From positions 496,001 to 560,000 of the forward strand of contig JBAGRP010000001.1 in NCBI GenBank assembly GCA_036924855.1: a stretch of 64,000 nt of DNA, given 5' to 3'. The notes beneath the pieces are model-generated. The model did not search any database. It saw only the letters and a program-made list of their open reading frames with translations, and was not told the origin of the DNA. Each line of letters starts with the position of its first letter. The first letter of the stretch is position 1. A program made the position numbers and the translations under genes. Source of the DNA: Nitrobacteraceae bacterium AZCC 2146 (GTDB lineage: Bacteria; Pseudomonadota; Alphaproteobacteria; Rhizobiales; Xanthobacteraceae). Below, in pieces: positions 62,512 through 64,000 of the stretch.

Positions 62512-64000
62512 ATGCATCGCTACCGGTCTCACACCTGCGGCGCGCTCCGCGACAGCCATATCGACCAGACCGTCCGCATCTCCGGCTGGTGCCACCGCAT
62601 TCGCGACCATGGCGGCGTGCTGTTCATCGACCTGCGCGACCATTACGGCCTGACGCAATGCGTCGCCGATCCGGATTCGCCGGCGTTCAAGGATGCCGAG
62701 AAACTGCGCTCGGAGTGGGTGGTCCGTATCGACGGCAAGGTGCGGCGCCGGCCCGACGGGACCGAGAACGCCGATCTGCCCACCGGCGAGGTGGAGATCT
62801 ATGTCACTTCCATTGAGGTGCTGGGCGCCGCGGCGGAATTGCCGCTGCCGGTGTTTGGCGATCAGGAATATCCCGAGGACATCCGGCTGAAGTACCGCTT
62901 CCTCGACCTGCGCCGCGAAAAACTGCACCAGAACATCATGACCCGCGGCGCGATCGTCGACTCGATGCGCAAGCGGATGAAGGAGCAGGGCTTCTTCGAA
63001 TTCCAGACCCCGATCCTGACGGCATCGTCGCCGGAAGGCGCGCGCGACTTCCTGGTGCCGTCCCGGATTCATCCCGGCCGCTTCTACGCGCTGCCGCAGG
63101 CGCCGCAGCAGTACAAGCAGCTCTTGATGATGTCCGGCTTCGACCGCTACTTCCAGATCGCGCCGTGTTTCCGCGACGAAGATCCGCGCGCCGACCGGCT
63201 GCCGGGCGAGTTCTACCAGCTCGATCTCGAAATGAGTTTTGTCGAGCAGGAAGACGTGTTCGCCGCCGTCGAGCCGGTGATCACCGGCGTGTTCGAGGAG
63301 TTCGCCAAGGGCAAGCCGGTCACCCATAACTGGCCGCGCATCGCTTATGCGGATTCCTTGCGCAAGTACGGCAGCGACAAGCCCGACCTGCGCAACCCGA
63401 TCGAAATGCAGAACGTTTCCGAACACTTCCGCGGCTCCGGCTTCAAGGTGTTCGCGCGGATGCTGGAAGACGACAAGAACCAGGTCTGGGCGATCCCCGG
63501 ACCGGGTGGTGGCAGCCGTGCGTTCTGTGACCGGATGAATTCCTGGGCGCAGGGCGAAGGCCAGCCCGGCCTTGGCTACATCATGTGGCGGGAAAGCGGC
63601 GAGGGCGCGGGCCCGCTCGCCAACAACATCGGTCCGGAGCGCACCGAGGCGATCCGCGTGGCGCTGGGTCTGAAGGCTGGCGACGCCGCGTTTTTCGTCG
63701 CCGGCGATCCCGCCAAGTTCTACAAGTTCTCGGGGCTGGCGCGCACCAAGCTCGGCGAGGACTTGAGCCTGATCGACAAGGAGCGCTTTGAGCTCGCGTG
63801 GATCGTCGATTTCCCGATGTACGAATACAACGAGGACGACAAGAAGATCGACTTCTCGCACAACCCGTTCTCGATGCCGCAGGGTGGCATGGATGCGCTG
63901 ACCAGCAAGGATCCGCTGACCATCAACGCGTTCCAGTACGACATCACCTGTAACGGCTACGAGATCGCGTCGGGCGGTATCCGCAACCATCGCCCGGATG
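62512..64000 (+). CDS. aspS: Aspartyl-tRNA synthetase (partial, runs off window)
   Basis: 496 codons present from ATG 62512, frame still open at the window edge. Class II synthetase: N-terminal OB fold ([20 protein letters not shown]), motif 2 [20 protein letters not shown] and the flipping-loop segment [20 protein letters not shown] with [20 protein letters not shown]. The bacterial-type insertion domain ([20 protein letters not shown]) is visible. It is probably the non-discriminating form common in alphaproteobacteria that also charge tRNA-Asn, but that cannot be proven here. Confidence 0.95.
   Translation, partial: MHRYRSHTCGALRDSHIDQTVRISGWCHRIRDHGGVLFIDLRDHYGLTQCVADPDSPAFKDAEKLRSEWVVRIDGKVRRRPDGTENADLPTGEVEIYVTSIEVLGAAAELPLPVFGDQEYPEDIRLKYRFLDLRREKLHQNIMTRGAIVDSMRKRMKEQGFFEFQTPILTASSPEGARDFLVPSRIHPGRFYALPQAPQQYKQLLMMSGFDRYFQIAPCFRDEDPRADRLPGEFYQLDLEMSFVEQEDVFAAVEPVITGVFEEFAKGKPVTHNWPRIAYADSLRKYGSDKPDLRNPIEMQNVSEHFRGSGFKVFARMLEDDKNQVWAIPGPGGGSRAFCDRMNSWAQGEGQPGLGYIMWRESGEGAGPLANNIGPERTEAIRVALGLKAGDAAFFVAGDPAKFYKFSGLARTKLGEDLSLIDKERFELAWIVDFPMYEYNEDDKKIDFSHNPFSMPQGGMDALTSKDPLTINAFQYDITCNGYEIASGGIRNHRPD

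Noticed and set aside
62386..63990. 534-codon minus-strand frame opposite aspS
   Set aside because: Antisense to a clear aspartyl-tRNA synthetase.

Overview
The window is a high-GC chromosomal segment of an alphaproteobacterium, most likely Nitrobacteraceae/Bradyrhizobiaceae (Bradyrhizobium, Rhodopseudomonas, Nitrobacter or Afipia type). The evidence is the backbone gene order (lepB-rnc-era-recO-parC, bpt-RDD-hemB, an LdtR-type MarR regulator, hdaA-ppk-ppx-rnd-aspS), the palindromic intergenic repeats, and a putative Mur-type box in front of an Nramp gene. The assignment rests on gene content and style, not on a database comparison.

Layout. 1-5.8 kb holds the end of lepB, then rnc, era, a small membrane protein and recO. 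A head-to-head pair of ISAs1-family elements (2.56-4.95 kb) sits inside a short intergenic palindrome. 5.8-10.5 kb is a copper-handling cluster: His-rich membrane protein, small lipoprotein, TolC/CusC-type outer-membrane factor, Tat-exported multicopper oxidase, cupredoxin and CusF-like chaperone. It lies between recO and parC. 12.9-15.1 kb is a chromate operon (rhodanese-ChrB fusion plus ChrA). It is followed by a CorC/HlyC-type CBS protein, a two-gene RND efflux system, a two-subunit molybdenum hydroxylase (IorAB type) and a class III nucleotidyl cyclase.

25.5-31.2 kb is an arsenic island with two divergent arms, each starting with its own ArsR gene. The minus arm is arsR2, a flavoprotein with a Cys-rich tail, and an ArsK-like MFS exporter. 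The plus arm is arsR1, a low-molecular-weight-phosphatase-type arsC, an aquaglyceroporin (aqpS), a glutaredoxin-type arsC and arsH. All plus-arm genes overlap at stop/start. Two MFS exporters, mntH (Nramp) behind the Mur-like box, an IS5 remnant and a diheme cytochrome c follow.

36.9-42.9 kb returns to backbone: bpt, an RDD protein, hemB, a small membrane protein, an acyl-CoA synthetase and ldtR. 43-51.8 kb mixes accessory genes (small membrane proteins, an autotransporter-barrel protein, cspA, a ketopantoate reductase-like gene) with purM-purN, a pgsA-like gene and hdaA. 52-64 kb is ppk, ppx, rnd, selO, an IS701-family element, a chemoreceptor and the 5' part of aspS.

The most unusual structure is a pattern seen twice. 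A small cassette of two accessory genes sits immediately downstream of a housekeeping gene, and the 3' end of that gene is duplicated on the far side. For hdaA, 48 bp are repeated around a SnoaL-like/MarR pair with four differences, all synonymous. For ldtR, about 169 bp are repeated around two small membrane-protein genes with two differences, both synonymous. No recombinase gene lies in either cassette. This looks like 3'-end-restoring acquisition of very small gene cassettes and is the best candidate here for something not previously described.
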